Assembly: GCA_016709545.1 (NCBI GenBank)
Contig: JADJMO010000001.1
Coordinates: forward strand, 186,001-250,000
Reading direction: 5' to 3'
From: Myxococcales bacterium
GTDB taxonomy: Bacteria; Myxococcota_A; Polyangia; Polyangiales; JADJMO01
DNA length: 64,000 nt
The translations under genes and the position numbers were made by a program. The notes below the pieces were generated by a model. That model was given only the letters and a program-made list of their open reading frames with translations, was not told the DNA's origin and did not search any database. This document shows positions 60,770-64,000 of this stretch, in pieces. Positions within the stretch are counted from its first letter, which is position 1. Each line of letters begins with the position of its first letter.

Positions 60770-61734
60770 ATGCGCACTGCCGGGAAGTTGCTGGGAAGTC
60801 TGGTCCTCCTCGTCGGCTGCAGCGGCGCCACGGGCGAGAACACCGACGGCGTCACGACGAAGGCCGACAGCGGCACGCCCGAGGTCAGCGACGTGTCGTT
60901 CGACGTCCCCGAAGACGTCGCGGACACGCCGCCCAAGTGCGGTGACCTCACCTGCAACGGCACCGAGACGTGCGAGACCTGTCCGCGCGACTGCGGCGTC
61001 TGCCCCAAGTGCGATCGCGCGCCGTCGTGCACGGGCGCGATCGCGGTGCCGACGACCTCCAAGGACCTGACCTCCTTCGACAACGCCGGCAAGAACCTCT
61101 ACGTGTGCGGCGTCGGCCTCGGCGACGCAGCCAAGGACACGACCTGCCTCGATCCGCGGCTGCGCATCCGCATCCGCCAGCTGAAGATCACCAAGAACGG
61201 CGGTGGCCCGGCTCGCTCGACATGTACTGCATCGTCAACGCGACGGACGGCACCACCTCCGAGGTCGCGGTGACACCGCTGCAGAAGGGGCTCGGCGACG
61301 GCGCCGCGCAGGTGTTCGACCCGAGCGTGGCGCTGTTCTGGGGGCAGAAGGAGCTGCGCACCACCACCAACAACCTCACCATCACCTACCGCTGCTTCCG
61401 CAACACGGACCCGAGCGCGTACACGAAGGTGTTCGGCGCCATCAAGGACGAGGCGGTGAAGGCGGGCGGGGTCGCGGGCCCGTGGGGCTGGGCGTTCGGT
61501 CTCGGCGCCGTGGCCGCGGGGATCGTCGAGGCGGCGATCGGCTCGAGCGGCGGCGACACGCTCCGGCTCAACGTCCAGCAGACGATCGACGCCGGCGCGC
61601 TCCTCGAGATGACCAACGGCCGCATCTGGCGCATCCAGCAGTCCGGCGACGGCGGAGGCCTCAACGGCAAGTGGGACTGGACGATGGAGGTCGAGTCCTG
61701 GGGCTGCTCCGACGCGCGCACGCTGCCGAAGTGA
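60770..61734 (+). CDS. Lipoprotein with Cys-rich head, one frameshift
   Basis: Signal peptide RTAGKLLGSLVLLVGCSGAT has lipobox LVGC (Cys17). Then an acidic linker and a Cys-rich module (KCGDLTCNGTETCETCPRDC, GVCPKCDRAPSC). The frame breaks near 61209 after ITKNGGG; one base, probably in a CCCGG run, restores SLDMYCIVNATDGTTSEVAV and the end at 61734. The second half is beta-rich (WGQKELRTTTNNLTITYRCF) with one hydrophobic stretch (GWAFGLGAVAAGIVEAAIGS). Corrected length about 321 aa. Function unknown. Confidence 0.68.
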
Positions 61735-62332
61735 TCACAGGCGGAGGCCGACGGCGGTGCCCCCGAAGGAGTCCGGAACCCAGCGACGGCGGCCTCCGTT
61801 CGCGTTGCCGAGATGTCGTCCGACCGATGCTAGGGGTGACGCCGTCGTACGACAAGCAGGTTCATCAAGCATCGCTGGATCGAGCCGACGAACAGCGCGG
61901 AGACCGGGCCGATCAGCGGGTGAGGCCGACCGTCGCGGTCTGCGCCGATGATCCCCCCGACCGAGCACCGCCGGTGTGGATCGACTCGGACGTGCCCTTG
62001 GTGACATCCAACGGACATACGAAGGGCCGCGGACACCCACGACGAGAGGGCGACGGGAAGCTCAGACGCGCGGAGCCGCCGAAGACCCGGCTTCGTCGGT
62101 CCGAAGCGGAACGGGAGCAGCCGACGCGCAGGCCGAGCGCCACCGTCGTGGGCGCCACGAGAGCCCGCCGCGACGCGCCCTGGGCCACGCGCATCACATC
62201 GGAGCGGACCACGGCGGCGGTGGCCCCGACGAGGACGTCGCCCTCCTGCGAGGTCCGGGTCGGCGGGCCGCCTGCGGCAGAGTGACGAGCAGGGAGGACA
62301 AGGATGGCGGCGGGCAGGCGATCGGTTCGCAT
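61735..62332 (-). pseudogene. Likely outer-membrane-type protein, badly frameshifted
   Basis: A start (MRTDRLPAAILVL) is followed, depending on the frame, by LLVTLPQAA, a signal peptide. Barrel-like stretches then appear in different frames: SQEGDVLVGATAAVVRSDVM, APTTVALGLRVG, then VGGIIGADRDGRPHPLIGPV, and at the end PDSFGGTAVGLRL just before the stop at 61735. No single frame reads through. At least three indels would be needed, so this is either a decayed gene or a badly called one. It lies between convergent partners. Confidence 0.35.
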
Positions 62333-62456
62333 GGCGTTCCTTGGGCGACGCGATGGGCGCGTCGTCGGGAGCAGGAACGAGGCTTCGCTGCGCTCTTCTC
62401 CCGCGCAGGCGACGTTTGTCGCGAAGGCACGCAGGCTGCCGCCCCCTGTCACGCTG

Positions 62457-63855
62457 TCAGGCGACGACCGTCTTCCAGGTGCCGCGACGGAACGCGATCC
62501 CGCCGAGGATCGCCTGCATCGAGTAGGCGGCGGTGATCGCGAGGAACACGCCGAGCGGACCGAGGCCCACGGTGCGCGCGAGGAACCACGCGAGCGGGAT
62601 CTTGAAGGCCCAGAAGCAGCCGAGGTTCACGAGCGTCGGTGTCACGGTGTCACCCGCGCCGTTGAACGCCTGCATCGTGACCATGCCGTAGGCGAAGAAG
62701 CCGAAGCCGAGCGCGACGAGGCGCAGGCAGAGGACGGCGGACGCGGCGACGGCGACCTCCTTGGTGAACACCATCACCGCGAGCGAGGGCACGAGGGCGA
62801 GCACGATCCCGAGGCCGCCGAGGAAGCCGACGTTGTAGCGGGCGACCGTGCGCACCGCTCTCTCTGCGCGGTCGGGGCGGCCGGCGCCGAGGTTCTGTCC
62901 GACGAGCGTGGCGGCGGCGCCCGCGAGGCCCCACGAGGGCAGCATCGCGAACACCGCGATGCGCATGGCGATGGTGTAGCCGGCGATGACGTCGCTCCCG
63001 AACCCCGCGAGGATGCGCACGAGACCGAGCCAGCTCGCGGTCTCGACCAGCACCTGCAGCGTGCCCGCGGTCGCGATCCGCAGGAGCTCGCGGAGCGGCC
63101 CGAGGCGAGGGAGCAGGTGACGGAGGCGTATGGCGATCCTCGTCTTGCCTCTCGCGAGCACGAACACCTGGTAGCCGACGCCGATCCCGCGGCTCACGGT
63201 GGTCGCGATCGCGGCGCCCTCGACCCCGAGGCGCGGCACGGGACCGACGCCGAACACCAGCACGGGCGCGAGCACGAGGTTGCACCCGTTCGCGAGCCAG
63301 AGCGCGCGCATGGCGACCGCCGCGTCGCCCGCGCTGCGGAACGCGGCGTTGATGACGAACAGCAGGAAAGATCGAGCCGTTGCCGGCGAGCATGATGCGC
63401 GCGTAGCCGGAGCCGTAGCGCACCACCTCGGGCGTCGCGCCGACGAGGCCGAGCAGGCGCGGCGCCCACGTGAGGCCGATCAGCGACACGACGCTGGCGC
63501 ACGCGACGGCGACCAGGACGACCTGCATCGCGGCGACCGACGCGCCGTCGCCGTCCTTCTCGCCGATCCGCCGCGCCACCATCGCGGTCGCGCCGGCCGA
63601 GAGCCCCATCGCCACCGCGTAGACGAGCGAGAGCATCGACTCGGTGAGGCCGACCGTCGTGATCGCGTTCGAGCCGAGCCGCGACACGACGAAGATGTCG
63701 ACGATGGTGAGGAGCGACTCCATGGCCATCTCGAGCAACGTCGGGATGGCGAGCAGCACCACCGCGCGGGGGATCGGGATCGCCGTGAGGTCGGCCTCCG
63801 TCCCGCGCAGGGCCTCCTTCACCGTCGACCACCACCGCTCCACGGGCGTCGCCAT
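62457..63855 (-). CDS. MATE family efflux transporter, one frameshift
   Basis: The start is the ATG at 63855 (MATPVERWWSTVKEALRGTE). It has twelve hydrophobic helices in two halves: IPIPRAVVLLAIPTLLEMAM, VDIFVVSRLGSNAITTVGLT and LVYAVAMGLSAGATAMVARR at the front, and LFVINAAFRSAGDAAVAMRA, VLVETASWLGLVRILAGFGS and FGFFAYGMVTMQAFNGAGDT after a break at the AAA run 63367-63369 (removing one base restores it). MATE proteins export drugs or metabolites using Na+ or H+. Corrected length about 465 aa, as in the family. Confidence 0.85.
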
Positions 63856-64000
63856 GACCCGGACTGGCGCTGGCGGGAAGTGCCGGATTGGCAGACCCCG
63901 GTGACGGGGCCTGTCCCGTTGACAGGGCGGCGCTCGATGGCTCGGGAAATCCGCTGGATTCCGCAACGGCACGTGGCTCGCAGTGGTGGTCGTCGTGCCC
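63856..64000. other. Upstream region of the MATE gene
   Basis: No gene seen. It holds short GC-rich inverted pieces (for example CCGGTGACGGGGCC and TGTCCCGTTGACAGGG near 63897-63929), which could be regulatory for the MATE gene on the minus strand. Confidence 0.4.

Overview
The window is 64 kb of very GC-rich DNA with strong codon-position bias. It is probably a piece of a Myxococcota (Polyangiales-like) chromosome. The reasons are a Ser/Thr protein kinase with a C-terminal AgmX/PglI-like domain, many lipoproteins with Ala/Pro/Thr-rich linkers, Cys-rich CGGC-repeat surface lipoproteins, a TatT-type TRAP lipoprotein and TetR/LysR regulators. The taxon is an inference; no rRNA or marker gene is present. 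No tRNA, rRNA, CRISPR array or biosynthetic cluster was seen.

Layout. 1-6.5 kb: end of a HerA-like ATPase, a RAYT-type transposase, small membrane and lipoprotein genes, and a TetR gene divergent from a small unknown gene across a large palindrome. 6.6-10.6 kb: lipid A/outer-membrane block with two skp/ompH genes, lpxD, a dienelactone hydrolase, fabZ and lpxA. 10.6-15.2 kb: a periplasmic binding lipoprotein, an H1-like protein, a CAP-domain lipoprotein, an outer-membrane barrel and a nucleotidyltransferase. 15.3-22.4 kb: a 2-hydroxyacyl-CoA dehydratase-like protein and a 1205-residue double activase, divergent from a TetR gene across two identical operators, then a LysR gene. 22.5-26.7 kb: 5'-3' exonuclease, PP2C phosphatase, zeta-class GST, amidohydrolase. 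27-38 kb: beta-helix lipoprotein, HrpB helicase, Asp/Thr-repeat lipoprotein, esterase lipoprotein, CGGC-repeat lipoprotein. 38-42.1 kb: TreZ and TreX/GlgX. 42.2-43.6 kb: KGG stress protein and a degenerate receiver protein. 43.7-48.4 kb: a group II intron whose reverse transcriptase is split by an IS66 element. 48.4-54.2 kb: pseudo-rhomboid, Ser/Thr kinase, diacylglycerol-kinase-like protein, HEAT-repeat lipoprotein. 54.3-60.7 kb: TRAP transporter cluster (TatT, small lipoprotein, DctP, enlarged DctQ, enlarged DctM). 60.8-64 kb: lipoprotein, barrel remnant and a MATE exporter.

A recurring feature is single-base frame breaks in otherwise intact conserved genes, including lpxD, hrpB, both skp genes and MATE. 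Most lie in short C/G/T runs. They look like indel errors of an error-prone assembly more than real pseudogenes, so those genes are annotated across the break. The best biological signal is the nested mobile element: removing the IS66 element plus one 8-bp target duplicate restores the reverse transcriptase frame exactly.
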